Assembly: GCF_017313275.1 (NCBI RefSeq)
Contig: NZ_JAFLNM010000003.1
Location: 281,261 to 345,260 of the forward strand
DNA length: 64,000 nt
Origin: Flagellimonas profundi
GTDB lineage: Bacteria; Bacteroidota; Bacteroidia; Flavobacteriales; Flavobacteriaceae
Reading direction: 5' to 3'
Positions 52,255-60,985 of the stretch are shown here, piece after piece. A program made the translations under genes and the position numbers. The notes under the pieces were generated by a model, which saw only the letters and a program-made list of their open reading frames with translations, was not told the origin of the DNA and searched no databases. Positions within the stretch are counted from its first letter, which is position 1, and each line of letters opens with the position of its first letter.

Positions 52255-53421
52255 TTATTCCAAAGCCTGTTCAATATCCGCGATAATGTCGTCAATATGC
52301 TCCAAACCAACGGACACCCGCACCATACCATCGGAAATACCAACGGCATTGCGTTCCTCTGTTGTCAGTTTGCTGTGGGTGGTAGAGGCAGGATGTGTCA
52401 CGATACTTCGGGCATCCCCCAAATTGGCGGATAAAGACAATAGTTGAATACTATCAAAAAATTCGCGACCTGCTTCCAGCCCCCCTTTTACCTCAAAGGC
52501 AACCACACAGCCACCTGCTTTCATCTGCTTTTTGGCAATTTCATGTTTCGGGTGTGATTTTAAGAACGGATATTTCACCCACTCAATTTTATCGTGACCT
52601 TCAAGGTAGGACGCCAACTTTAAGGCGTTTTCACAATGCCTATCCACTCGAATGGCCAAAGTTTCCAAACTTCTGGATAATACCCAAGCATTAAAGGGCG
52701 ACAATGCTGGACCTGTAATCCTCGAAAAACGATATACTTTATCCATTAGTTCGCCACTACCTACCGTGATTCCTGCCAGAACCCGTCCTTGTCCGTCCAT
52801 TAACTTGGTTCCAGAGTGAATAACCAAGTCCGCACCAAATTTTATGGGCTGTTGCAAATAAGGTGTTGCAAAGCAGTTATCGACCACAAAAATAAGATCA
52901 TGCTTTTTGGCAATGGTTGCCAACACTTCCAAATCCAACACATCTACCCCTGGATTGGTCGGGGTTTCTGCATAAAGTATTTTAGTGTTTGGCCGTATCA
53001 ACCCTTCAATTGTTGATAGGTCATTGGCATCAAAATAACTGGTTTCGATATTCCATTTCGGAAAAAACTGTGTGAACAAGGTATGTGTAGATCCAAAAAT
53101 ACTTTTTGATGAAACCACATGGTCACCAGCATCGAGCAATGCGGCCAAAGTTGAAAAAACAGCAGCCATACCCGAGGCATAGGCAAAACCATTCTCCGCT
53201 CCTTCCATCTTACATACTTTTTCAATGAGTTCGTTCGAATTGGGATTGGAATATCTGGAATAAATATTACGTTGCTTCTCTTCCGCAAAGGATGCACGCA
53301 TGTCCTCCGCATCTTCAAAAACAAAGCTTGAAGTCATATAAATGGGGCTGGAATGCTCCAAATTTTGACTGCGCTCCATTTGCGTTCTTATTGCCTGTGT
53401 CTCGAATTTCTTGCCTTTCAT
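52255..53421 (-). CDS. O-acylhomoserine sulfhydrylase, MetZ-like (Cys/Met PLP family)
   Basis: 388 residues, fold-type-I PLP enzyme. YSRYSNPN, YASGMAA, ETPTNPGVDVLDL and the Schiff-base Lys206 in HSGTKLMDGQGRVLAG are present; the DGQGR segment is typical of MetZ (O-succinylhomoserine sulfhydrylase)-type members. With the MetX homologue upstream making O-acetylhomoserine, the likely reaction is sulfide + O-acylhomoserine to homocysteine, feeding MetH. A cystathionine synthase or lyase role cannot be excluded. It is separated from metX-thrA by the GIY-YIG cassette. Confidence 0.87.
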   Translation of the reverse strand: MKGKKFETQAIRTQMERSQNLEHSSPIYMTSSFVFEDAEDMRASFAEEKQRNIYSRYSNPNSNELIEKVCKMEGAENGFAYASGMAAVFSTLAALLDAGDHVVSSKSIFGSTHTLFTQFFPKWNIETSYFDANDLSTIEGLIRPNTKILYAETPTNPGVDVLDLEVLATIAKKHDLIFVVDNCFATPYLQQPIKFGADLVIHSGTKLMDGQGRVLAGITVGSGELMDKVYRFSRITGPALSPFNAWVLSRSLETLAIRVDRHCENALKLASYLEGHDKIEWVKYPFLKSHPKHEIAKKQMKAGGCVVAFEVKGGLEAGREFFDSIQLLSLSANLGDARSIVTHPASTTHSKLTTEERNAVGISDGMVRVSVGLEHIDDIIADIEQALE

Positions 53422-53434
53422 TTTCTAAACTTTA

Positions 53435-53462
53435 TTTGGTGGCTGAGCGTAGTCGAAGCCAC
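53435..53462 (+). repeat. left inverted repeat of the GIY-YIG cassette
   Basis: 28 bp, begins TTTGGTGGCTGAGCG and ends GTCGAAGCCAC. It is the exact reverse complement of 53791-53818 and is itself partly palindromic (GTGGCT/AGCCAC arms). It ends one base before the nuclease stop codon. Confidence 0.92.
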
Positions 53463-53463
53463 A

Positions 53464-53778
53464 TTATTTTTTCTCCTTATAATATTTAAAATTCGTCTCG
53501 TTTTTGCACTCGGACAAATTTGGTAGCGCATCAAAATCTCCAGTTATCAATGCTTTCTTTTTTGATCTGGAGCATCCTTGAATCTGCTTTTCACGTTCGA
53601 AAGCCGTTGCAATACTCAAATACTCCTCAACATATAACAACTTAACAGGTAACCTTTTTTTGGTATGGTTTGCTCCGCGACCATTTTGATGCTCATTTAT
53701 ACGCTTCTCCAAATCAATGGTACTGCCAGTATAGTAACTTCCATCTGAACATTCCAATATGTAGACAAAACCAATCAT
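53464..53778 (-). CDS. GIY-YIG nuclease, single-domain, in a compact inverted-repeat cassette
   Basis: 104 residues. The GIY-YIG core is VYILECSDGSYYTGST with Tyr6 and Tyr16, followed by Arg26 (EKRINEH), His30 and the metal-binding Glu63 (FEREKQIQG), so the active site looks complete. It belongs to the small UPF0213/YhbQ-like group. The C-terminal tail is charged and carries ALPNLSECKNE, a phrase I associate with similar Bacteroidetes ORFs. The gene is bounded by a 28-bp perfect inverted repeat with 12 bp before the ATG and 1 bp after the stop. It interrupts the metX-thrA/metZ pair. Confidence 0.88.
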   Translation of the reverse strand: MIGFVYILECSDGSYYTGSTIDLEKRINEHQNGRGANHTKKRLPVKLLYVEEYLSIATAFEREKQIQGCSRSKKKALITGDFDALPNLSECKNETNFKYYKEKK

Positions 53779-53790
53779 CCTTTACTTATA

Positions 53791-53818
53791 GTGGCTTCGA
53801 CTACGCTCAGCCACCAAA
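53791..53818 (-). repeat. right inverted repeat of the GIY-YIG cassette
   Basis: Exact inverse of 53435-53462 (28 of 28 bases). It lies just upstream of the nuclease ATG, so it may also be part of its 5' leader. Confidence 0.92.
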
Positions 53819-53831
53819 ATTCCAAATATGA

Positions 53832-53855
53832 TAACTGGGCATGGTCGAAGTCATA
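53832..53855 (+). repeat. degenerate copy of the cassette repeat at the metX-thrA stop codon
   Basis: CTGGGCATGGTCGAAGTCAT agrees with the cassette repeat at about 15 of 20 positions. The TGA stop of the metX-thrA gene (53851-53853) lies within it. Confidence 0.6.
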
Positions 53856-56800
53856 TCTTCTCTGCTATTCTTAAAATGTCACCAAATACACCTCTTGCGG
53901 TTACGGCGGCTCCTGCACCAGCTCCTTGAATCACCAAAGGATGTTCTCCGTAGGATTCTGTATAAATCTCAATAATGGAATCGGACCCTTTTACCTGTCC
54001 CAAAGCACTTTCTTTGGGCACGGAAACCAGTTTTACCTCCAAAATTCCTTTGTCTTGCTGCAAATCTCCATGCAAATCGCCCACATAGCGTAGCACGTGA
54101 CCTGACTCTTGGTTCTCTTTAATTTCCTTGTAAATATCATCCATTTCCTCAATTCGTCCCATGAATTTTTCAAAATCCAAGGTTTGCAACTCTCCAGGAA
54201 TCAGGTTGTGGACATCAATATCCGAAAATTCGTTCTGAAGATCCAATTCCCTGGCCAAAATCAATAGCTTCCTCCCTACATCGTTACCAGACAGATCTTC
54301 TCTTGGATCGGGTTCGGTAAAGCCACTTTCCATCGCTTCCTTTACAATTTCTGAAAAAGAAATATCCTTCTCCGAAAAGGTATTGAAAATATAGCTCAGC
54401 GATCCTGAAAACACTCCTTTGATCCGGGTAATGTTCTCCCCTGAAAGATGCAACAATTTGATAGTGTCAATAAGTGGAAGACCTGCTCCCACATTGGTTT
54501 CGTAGAGATATTGTTTTTGATTTTTATCCAAAAGTTTTCGTACCGATCTGTATTTCTCAAAACTCAACGTATTTGCAATTTTGTTTGATGAAACCAAATC
54601 AAAACCATGCTCGATCAATGGTTCGTATTGCTCTACAAATGTTTGGCTCGCCGTATTGTCCACCGCGATCAAGTTTTCTAGATGATGCTGTTTGGCAAAT
54701 GCGGTAATATCCTCAATTTGATAGGGCCGTCCCTCCTTTTCCAAACGCTCTTTCCAATCAGGACCCACTCCCGAAGCATCCAGAAGTACTTTTCTTGAGT
54801 TTGCGACCGCAAACACTTTTAAATCGATACTTTTTCGCTCTTCAATGCTTTTTTCAGAGTCCAAAATCTGACTGATCAAGGTACCTCCCACATTACCATG
54901 ACCGAACAATGCCAAATTGATTTTTTTGGCAATACCGAAGATTTGCCCATGAATCACATTAATGGCTTTGTGAAGATCGGATTTCTTCACCACCATGCTC
55001 ACGTTCTTGCCCGTAACCGTGTTGTTGAAAAGCAAAGGAACTACCTGATTCTTGGCCAAAGCATTGAACGGCTTGTGAAAGCTGCTCAAGTCCATTCCCA
55101 CAATGGATATAACCGAAACATCTTTCACCACAGTAATTTGGTTAATATCCTGTGAAGAGTAATCGGTCTCGAATTCCAGGTCGAGTACTTTTTTGGCCTT
55201 GTCCGCTTCAGATTCATCCACAACCAAACCGATACCTCGCTCGGATGAACCTTGAGAAACAATACCCACACTAATTCCGTTTTGACCAAGGGCTCTAAAA
55301 ATTCGCATATCCACACCAACTTTACCGAGCAATCCCCTACCCTCCAAATTGATCAGGGCCATATTATCCAGTACCGATAAGGACTTTATGCCACCATTGT
55401 TGGTTTTTGGACCAATCAAGGTTCCTTCATTTTCATCGTTGAAGGTGTTACAAATGCGCAAAGGGATATTTTTCTCTATCAATGGTATTATGGTCTTGGC
55501 GTGCAAAATATTTGCTCCAAAATTGGCCAACTCGTTAGCCTCACTGTATGATATTATATCTATCACCTTGGCATCTTTCACCAAATCGGGATTGGCGGTA
55601 AAAATACCATCGACATGGGTGTAATTGATCAACTCGCCAGCATCCAAAAAGTTGGCCAACAAGGCAGCGGAATAGTTACTTCCATTTCTACCCAAGGTAG
55701 TGGTTGTACCGCCCCGGTTGGAACCAATAAACCCAGTAATTATTGGAATGGTATCCTTTTCCAGTTCATGGAAATACCGAAGCACATTTTCCTTGGATAT
55801 GCCTTGATCTACTTCCGCATTGCTGAAATTATCATCTGTAGTGATCAATTTTCGAGAATCTAAAAGCTGTGCTTTTAATCCAGAGGCGTTAAGGGCAGCC
55901 GTCACATATTTAGCCGACAATAGTTCGCCAAAGGACAAGACCTCATCCTTGGTCTTAAGACTGTAATCGCCCGTTAAGGAAACCCCGCTCAATATTTTTT
56001 CAATGGCGGCCAGTTCTTCCTCAATATTCAAACCATCAAAATTATTTTTTTGATAGTCCACGAACTTCTTCAAGTCAGCTTTGAAGTCAGCCCCCTTGGC
56101 TGCCTTTTCCAATAAATTCTCCAGCTGGTCGGTAGCCTTGCCACGAGCAGAGACCACTACGGCAAAATGTTCTCCCTCTTCAAACCTTTTCTTGATGATG
56201 TTCAATACATGGTCAATACCTTCTCCGTTGGCCAAGGATTTTCCTCCGAACTTCAAAATTTTGATTCGTTCGGTATTCTTATGAAAAACAGTCTCCAACA
56301 ATTTTTCCAATTGTTCAAACTCCATCAAAAAGGCATCATGTCCATGCACGGATTGCACCTCACCATAAGTTACGTTGGTGTTGGCCTGTGCCAATCTTTT
56401 AAAGGTTTCTTTATTCTCCTCAGCGGTAAAAAACAAATCGGAATTCACACCTATAATGTGAATCTTGGTATCACTTTCCTGCAATGCCTTGAAGGCTTCT
56501 TCCCCATTTCTAGTTATATCGATGGATTTAAGCAGTTGGTTCATCAACTTATAGGCCGAAAGCTGAAAACGCTCCTGCAATTTTTTACCGTGGTGCATCA
56601 ACCAAGATTCCACATTAAAAACCTTGAGTTCCTCGTTGGTACTTCTTTTAAATCTTTCCTTGAACGATTCTGGCGTGCGGTAGCAAAGCATTGCATGCAT
56701 ACGCGCATCGTGTACGGGCTGTTTGGAATTGACCAAGAATTGTTCTTGAATCTGACAGTTGGCAATCAACCAATCTGTCGATTTCCAATCGGATGCGACG

Positions 56801-57234
56801 GGAATCAAATGCTCCGTAATATTTGGGTCGATAGCTGTCATTTCCCAAGCAATGCCACCTCCCAAAGAACCTCCAATAATGGCAAACAGTTTGTTGATCT
56901 CCAATTGCTCCAATCCCCAGAGAAATATTCTAGCGATATCCCCTGCAACAAAATCCTTGTAGTTTTCAATGATAAATCCATCAAAACCATTCCCTGGAAT
57001 ATTAAAGGATAAAATGGTATACTTCTCGGTATCGATGCATTTTCCGTCCCCGATCAAATCGGACCACCATCCATTTTCCCCTGCCACGTTGGAGTTACCC
57101 GTAAGCGCATGGTTCACCAAAATAATGGGCGCGGTGTGCAAGGGTTTTCCAAAAACTTGATACGACAATTTTATGTCCTGAACGGACCCGCTCAACGTTT
57201 TAAAATCCGATATGGCCAAATGCCTTAAATCCAT
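53851..57234 (-). CDS. trifunctional homoserine O-acetyltransferase-like / aspartokinase / homoserine dehydrogenase fusion
   Basis: 1127 residues from the ATG at 57234. Residues 1-320: MetX-type alpha/beta hydrolase with Ser123 in GGSLGG, Asp266 and His299 (VHGHDAF). Residues 325-600: aspartokinase (KFGGKSLA, then FIGSNRGGTTTTLGRNGSNYSA). Residues 610-770: ACT domains. Residues 775-1125: homoserine dehydrogenase (ALFGHGNVGG, TNVGAGLPLIDT). The chain thus performs the first, third and acyl-activation steps from Asp toward Met. An ATG at 57264 overlaps the upstream hairpin and is rejected. A SAM-I riboswitch precedes it. Confidence 0.9.
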   Translation of the reverse strand: MDLRHLAISDFKTLSGSVQDIKLSYQVFGKPLHTAPIILVNHALTGNSNVAGENGWWSDLIGDGKCIDTEKYTILSFNIPGNGFDGFIIENYKDFVAGDIARIFLWGLEQLEINKLFAIIGGSLGGGIAWEMTAIDPNITEHLIPVASDWKSTDWLIANCQIQEQFLVNSKQPVHDARMHAMLCYRTPESFKERFKRSTNEELKVFNVESWLMHHGKKLQERFQLSAYKLMNQLLKSIDITRNGEEAFKALQESDTKIHIIGVNSDLFFTAEENKETFKRLAQANTNVTYGEVQSVHGHDAFLMEFEQLEKLLETVFHKNTERIKILKFGGKSLANGEGIDHVLNIIKKRFEEGEHFAVVVSARGKATDQLENLLEKAAKGADFKADLKKFVDYQKNNFDGLNIEEELAAIEKILSGVSLTGDYSLKTKDEVLSFGELLSAKYVTAALNASGLKAQLLDSRKLITTDDNFSNAEVDQGISKENVLRYFHELEKDTIPIITGFIGSNRGGTTTTLGRNGSNYSAALLANFLDAGELINYTHVDGIFTANPDLVKDAKVIDIISYSEANELANFGANILHAKTIIPLIEKNIPLRICNTFNDENEGTLIGPKTNNGGIKSLSVLDNMALINLEGRGLLGKVGVDMRIFRALGQNGISVGIVSQGSSERGIGLVVDESEADKAKKVLDLEFETDYSSQDINQITVVKDVSVISIVGMDLSSFHKPFNALAKNQVVPLLFNNTVTGKNVSMVVKKSDLHKAINVIHGQIFGIAKKINLALFGHGNVGGTLISQILDSEKSIEERKSIDLKVFAVANSRKVLLDASGVGPDWKERLEKEGRPYQIEDITAFAKQHHLENLIAVDNTASQTFVEQYEPLIEHGFDLVSSNKIANTLSFEKYRSVRKLLDKNQKQYLYETNVGAGLPLIDTIKLLHLSGENITRIKGVFSGSLSYIFNTFSEKDISFSEIVKEAMESGFTEPDPREDLSGNDVGRKLLILARELDLQNEFSDIDVHNLIPGELQTLDFEKFMGRIEEMDDIYKEIKENQESGHVLRYVGDLHGDLQQDKGILEVKLVSVPKESALGQVKGSDSIIEIYTESYGEHPLVIQGAGAGAAVTARGVFGDILRIAEKI

Positions 57235-57283
57235 ATAAACAACTATAGACCCACAGCGGGTCAAAAATTAATAAATAGTAAAT

Positions 57284-57419
57284 GTTATAAGAAAGAAGAG
57301 GGCAGAAACTACCTGAGATGTTATCTATTCCCAATGGGATAGAACGTAGCACCTTCTTGACATGCGCCAAGGGTTGCTAAGGCTTCATCGGGTCTATTCC
57401 CTCCACCTTTCTTGATAAC
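57284..57419 (-). ncRNA. SAM-I riboswitch (S-box) of the metX-thrA fusion gene
   Basis: The minus strand reads GTTATCAAGAAAGGTGGAGG, then CCCGATGAAGCCTTAGCAAC, the S-box core; P1 is GTTATC (57419-57414) with GATAAC (57325-57320). Downstream, CTTTCTTATAAC (57295-57284) can pair with the aptamer's 5' strand with a single bulge, mirroring the metH switch. A further hairpin GACCC-gctgt-GGGTC (57262-57248) lies 14 bases before the ATG. Confidence 0.92.
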
Positions 57420-57438
57420 TAACAATACGTGTTTGAAC

Positions 57439-57520
57439 TTCGTGGGACAAATATACTGATGGAAAAGTTGATTTTCCTAATCTTTTGGAAAATTTTCATC
57501 AATAAGGATTGCCCCACGAA
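57439..57520. repeat. nested inverted repeat overlapping the metX-thrA promoter
   Basis: TTCGTGGGACAA pairs with TTGCCCCACGAA over 82 bp; inner arms TGATGGAAAA/TTTTCATCA and TTTTCC/GGAAAA continue the fold. It lies between a lipoprotein stop and the riboswitch and contains the -7 box. There is no T run. It may be a small non-autonomous element. Confidence 0.5.
57448..57455 (-). promoter_or_regulatory. -7 promoter element of the metX-thrA transcript
   Basis: TATATTTG on the minus strand fits TAnnTTTG and is 29 bases before the riboswitch P1, a suitable distance for the aptamer to begin near the transcript 5' end. Confidence 0.6.
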
Positions 57521-57531
57521 CCCACATTATT

Positions 57532-59466
57532 TTATTTCAATACCGTGAATTCAATGTTGGAGTCGGTAAAAACGGTATGTGTCTGTGTTTTGAAATCCGA
57601 TTCGTCCGCCTTAAAAATATTGTCCACATACGTTTGTGGATTCAAATCGATAAGTGGGAACCATGTACTTTGTATCTGAATCTGCAATTTGTGCCCTTTT
57701 TTAATAGTATGGAACACATCCTGAAGCTTGATGTCCACATCGGTCTTTTGGTTGGGCGTAAATGGTTCAGGTTCGGAAAAGCTATTTCTGAATCGACCAC
57801 GAAGCACTTCACTACGGACCATTAAATGGTAATTGCTCATTTTAAGGTGGTCCTGCATTTCTTCGTTGGTCTCCGCGTCCCCTGGGTGTACATCAATTAC
57901 TTTTACGATCCAATCGGCAGCTGTACCCGTGGTGGCCACTTTTAATTTGGCCATAATATCACCGGCCAATGTCAAATCTTCATCCATTACCTCGGTCTCA
58001 AAAATGAGCACATCAGAACGACGTGCTGCAAAACGTTGATCATCCGTCATATATTTTCTCGGGGTAAAAACGGTCTTTACATCTTCGGAATATGGAACGG
58101 GTTTCTTTACGTTACTAATAAACTGAATTCCTGTAATTGCTTTGGGTTCGGAAGTGAGTTCTTGGTCATCGGACAGGTACATAGTCTTCCTCACAGCATT
58201 TTCCGGAGGCCAGACATCATATTTTTTCCATTCTTTTTTACCTGTATCAAACACATAGGCTTCGGGCAACCCAGAATTCATATCACCCTCTTCTTTTAGG
58301 AAATGGTTAAAGAACTTGGTTTCAATATCCTTCTGGTAAAACAACGAAATGGAGTCCCCGAAATAGTAGTTGCCCACTACATTGCGTTCTTTGTCCCGCG
58401 CCCAACCGCCATGGTCCCAAGGTCCAAATACCATGGTATTGTAGTTGCCTTCATTGTATTTTTCGATGTTCTTATAGGTTTCCAGCGGTCCGTACAGGTC
58501 CTCGGCATCAAACCATCCGCCTACGATCATAGTCGCCACACTGCTCTTCACATTTTTCAAATGCTGAATGAGCCCTCTGCTCTGCCACATGGCATCATAG
58601 TTCGGATGTTCTTTGAGCTCGTTCCAAAAATAATCGTCGGTCACTCCCTCCGGACGCATGGTCGGGGTATCGGCCGTTTCGTATTCAAAAAAGTGGTCTA
58701 GATTTTCCAATGGTCCGGCATCCAAAAAGAATTGGTACTGGTCTTCCGTTGGTAAATTGGGCAAGGTATACCAAGCTGTATCAATAGGTGCATCTCCATT
58801 GGGACGCGGTGTTCCAAAAAGGGATGTTGCCCTGAAATAACTCAACAAATACGCCCCGTTATGGTGAAAATCATCAAAAAAGAAATCTCCGATACAAGCC
58901 TGGGGTGAGGCAGCTTTTAAGGCCGGATGTGCATCTATAGTAGCATAGGTGGCATAATGTCCAGGATAGGAAATACCCCATATTCCAACATTTCCATTAT
59001 TATTCTCCACATTGTTTACCAACCATTCAATGGTATCGTAGGTGTCCGAACTTTCATCTACTTGTTCATCCGAGGTTTTATTGGGAATGTAGGCTCGCAT
59101 ATTAACGTAATGGCCTTCACTGAGCCATCTGCCCCTAACATCTTGGTAAACGATGATGTTTCCCTCCTTCATCAAATGTTCGTTCGGACCTATTTTGGTC
59201 CTGAAATTACCTTCACCATAAGGTCTGGAACTGTAGGGAGTACGCTGCATGATGATCGGATACTCTTTGGAAGTATCTTTGGGCGAATAAATAGTGGTGT
59301 GCAGTTTTATCCCATCGCGCATTTCAATATCCACCTCTTTTTTGGTGTAGTTGTCGGCCACATAGGTATCGACTTCCTTTACTTCTGTCTTGACGGTTTT
59401 TTTACAGCTGACGGTAACCGTCAACATTAAAATACTCAACAACAGGACTCTAACTGAACTTCTCAT
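57532..59466 (-). CDS. CocE/NonD-family hydrolase lipoprotein
   Basis: 644 residues. Lipobox TVSC with Cys21 as lipid anchor. Alpha/beta hydrolase with Ser166 in WGISYPG, Asp320 in GGWFDAED and His352 in GPWDHGG, then a C-terminal jelly-roll (from about 430). IIMQRTPYSSRPYG and VYQDVRGRWLSEG are typical of the alpha-amino acid ester hydrolase/cocaine esterase group. It is distinct from the S15 homologue at 9825-11654. The substrate (acyl esters or peptides) is not known. It lies downstream of metK on the same strand, after a terminator. Confidence 0.87.
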   Translation of the reverse strand: MRSSVRVLLLSILMLTVTVSCKKTVKTEVKEVDTYVADNYTKKEVDIEMRDGIKLHTTIYSPKDTSKEYPIIMQRTPYSSRPYGEGNFRTKIGPNEHLMKEGNIIVYQDVRGRWLSEGHYVNMRAYIPNKTSDEQVDESSDTYDTIEWLVNNVENNNGNVGIWGISYPGHYATYATIDAHPALKAASPQACIGDFFFDDFHHNGAYLLSYFRATSLFGTPRPNGDAPIDTAWYTLPNLPTEDQYQFFLDAGPLENLDHFFEYETADTPTMRPEGVTDDYFWNELKEHPNYDAMWQSRGLIQHLKNVKSSVATMIVGGWFDAEDLYGPLETYKNIEKYNEGNYNTMVFGPWDHGGWARDKERNVVGNYYFGDSISLFYQKDIETKFFNHFLKEEGDMNSGLPEAYVFDTGKKEWKKYDVWPPENAVRKTMYLSDDQELTSEPKAITGIQFISNVKKPVPYSEDVKTVFTPRKYMTDDQRFAARRSDVLIFETEVMDEDLTLAGDIMAKLKVATTGTAADWIVKVIDVHPGDAETNEEMQDHLKMSNYHLMVRSEVLRGRFRNSFSEPEPFTPNQKTDVDIKLQDVFHTIKKGHKLQIQIQSTWFPLIDLNPQTYVDNIFKADESDFKTQTHTVFTDSNIEFTVLK

Positions 59467-59520
59467 TTTTACTCTTTTTTGATACGCTAAAGCTACTAAA
59501 GTTCATGATAGTATACCAAT

Positions 59521-59548
59521 AAAAAAAGGAGCTAAAAAGCTCCTTTTA
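59521..59548 (-). terminator. terminator of metK
   Basis: The hairpin AAAAGGAGCT-tttt-AGCTCCTTTT with a run of seven T lies 22 bp after the metK stop codon. Confidence 0.9.
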
Positions 59549-59569
59549 AATCTGATTTATACCGATATG

Positions 59570-60823
59570 TTAAAGGCCAAAAGCTTCTTTCACTTGATCT
59601 ACCATATCCAATTTTTCCCAAGTAAAAAGTTCCACTTCTTTTTCGATTCTTCCATTGTAGGGAGATTCAAAAACCTTGGTCATGGTTCTGGGCTCTTTGC
59701 CCAAATGGCCATAGGCTGCCGTTTCCAAATAAATAGGATTGCGCAGCTTCAGACGTTCCTCAATGGCAAATGGCCGCATATCGAAAAGTTCGGCCGCTTT
59801 TTGTGCAATCTCACCATCTGTCATGTTCACATTGGAAGATTTATAGGTATCCACAAAAATGGATGTGGGTTCCACCACCCCAATGGCGTAGCTTACCTGT
59901 ACCAGAATCTCGCCCGCAACTCCTGCAGCCACCAAATTCTTGGCCATATGCCGAGCAGCATAAGCAGCACTTCGGTCCACCTTGCTAGGGTCTTTACCGC
60001 TAAAAGCACCTCCTCCGTGAGCACCTTTGCCCCCATAAGTATCGACTACAATTTTTCTCCCTGTTAGTCCTGCATCACCATGTGGTCCACCAATCACGAA
60101 TTTTCCAGTTGGGTTAATGTGATATTTGATATGGTCCGTGAAGAGTTTTTGAATGCTCTCGGGCAATAACTTTTTCACTTCTGGAATCAATATATTGATG
60201 ATATCATCCTTGATCTTGGCCAACATTGCCTCATCAGCATCAAATTCATCGTGCTGAGTGGAAACAACAATGGTATCAATCCGTTGTGGCACATTATCAT
60301 CGGAATATTCAATCGTTACCTGGGCCTTTGCATCGGGACGTAAATATGGGATTCGTGTTCCCTCTCTTCGCAAATCGGCCAGTACTTCCAAAATCTTGTG
60401 CGAGATATCCAATGCCAAGGGCATATAATTCTCCGTCTCCGTGGTTGCATAGCCAAACATCATTCCTTGGTCGCCCGCACCTTGTTCTTCTTTGGTACCG
60501 CGATCGACCCCTTGGTTAATATCCTGCGATTGTTCGTGGATCAAAGAGATCACTCCACAGGAATCACCGCTAAACTTATATTCCCCTTTGGTGTAACCAA
60601 TTTTGTTGATGACTTCCCTAGCAATACTTTGTAAATCCACATACGTATGACTTTTCACCTCTCCGGCCAACACAACCTGACCTGTGGTCACAAGGGTTTC
60701 GCAGGCTACTTTGCTCTCTGGGTCAAAAGCCAAAAAATTATCCAACAATGCATCACTGATTTGATCCGCGATTTTATCTGGATGTCCCTCACTAACGGAT
60801 TCTGATGTAAACAAATACGCCAT
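59570..60823 (-). CDS. metK: S-adenosylmethionine synthetase
   Basis: 417 residues. It forms SAM from methionine and ATP. Signatures: [49 protein letters not shown] and [22 protein letters not shown]. Slightly longer than the usual 380-400 residues because of an insertion around 300-390. It is preceded by an 87-base leader carrying a SAM-II-like riboswitch, so its own product would control it. It is a single-gene unit with its own promoter and terminator. Confidence 0.96.
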   Translation of the reverse strand: MAYLFTSESVSEGHPDKIADQISDALLDNFLAFDPESKVACETLVTTGQVVLAGEVKSHTYVDLQSIAREVINKIGYTKGEYKFSGDSCGVISLIHEQSQDINQGVDRGTKEEQGAGDQGMMFGYATTETENYMPLALDISHKILEVLADLRREGTRIPYLRPDAKAQVTIEYSDDNVPQRIDTIVVSTQHDEFDADEAMLAKIKDDIINILIPEVKKLLPESIQKLFTDHIKYHINPTGKFVIGGPHGDAGLTGRKIVVDTYGGKGAHGGGAFSGKDPSKVDRSAAYAARHMAKNLVAAGVAGEILVQVSYAIGVVEPTSIFVDTYKSSNVNMTDGEIAQKAAELFDMRPFAIEERLKLRNPIYLETAAYGHLGKEPRTMTKVFESPYNGRIEKEVELFTWEKLDMVDQVKEAFGL

Positions 60824-60856
60824 TTCTCTTTTTTAAAATGAAGATTTGACAAAAGC

Positions 60857-60977
60857 GCTAAGAAGTTCCAAACCCTTGGTGAAGAGATGCCGGCGTTAGC
60901 TGACAAGAACTGCTTTAGCATTTTTCGTATACCTTTTAAGGTAACCGAGGTTGCAATCAGTCAAATCTTTCCTCGTT
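60857..60977 (-). ncRNA. SAM-II riboswitch with downstream competing helix, metK leader
   Basis: On the minus strand P1 CGAGG (60975-60971) pairs CCTCG, enclosing AAAGATTTGACTGATTGCAA; further on comes AAAATGCTAAAGCAG. This matches the SAM-II pattern (ATTTaACC...TTGCAA / AAATG.AGCTAAA). CTG/CAG can form the pseudoknot extension. The loop has an extra hairpin TACCTTAAAAGGTA. Downstream, GAACTTCTTAGC (60868-60857) complements GCTAAAGCAGTTC of the aptamer, offering an alternative fold. The rest of the 60824-61139 gap holds the promoters only. Confidence 0.75.
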
Positions 60978-60985
60978 TTGAAGCG

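Noticed and set aside
56167..57012. A 281-codon open frame on the + strand
   Set aside because: It is antisense to the MetX domain of the fusion gene, has no recognisable motif and no promoter; the opposite frame encodes a clear enzyme.
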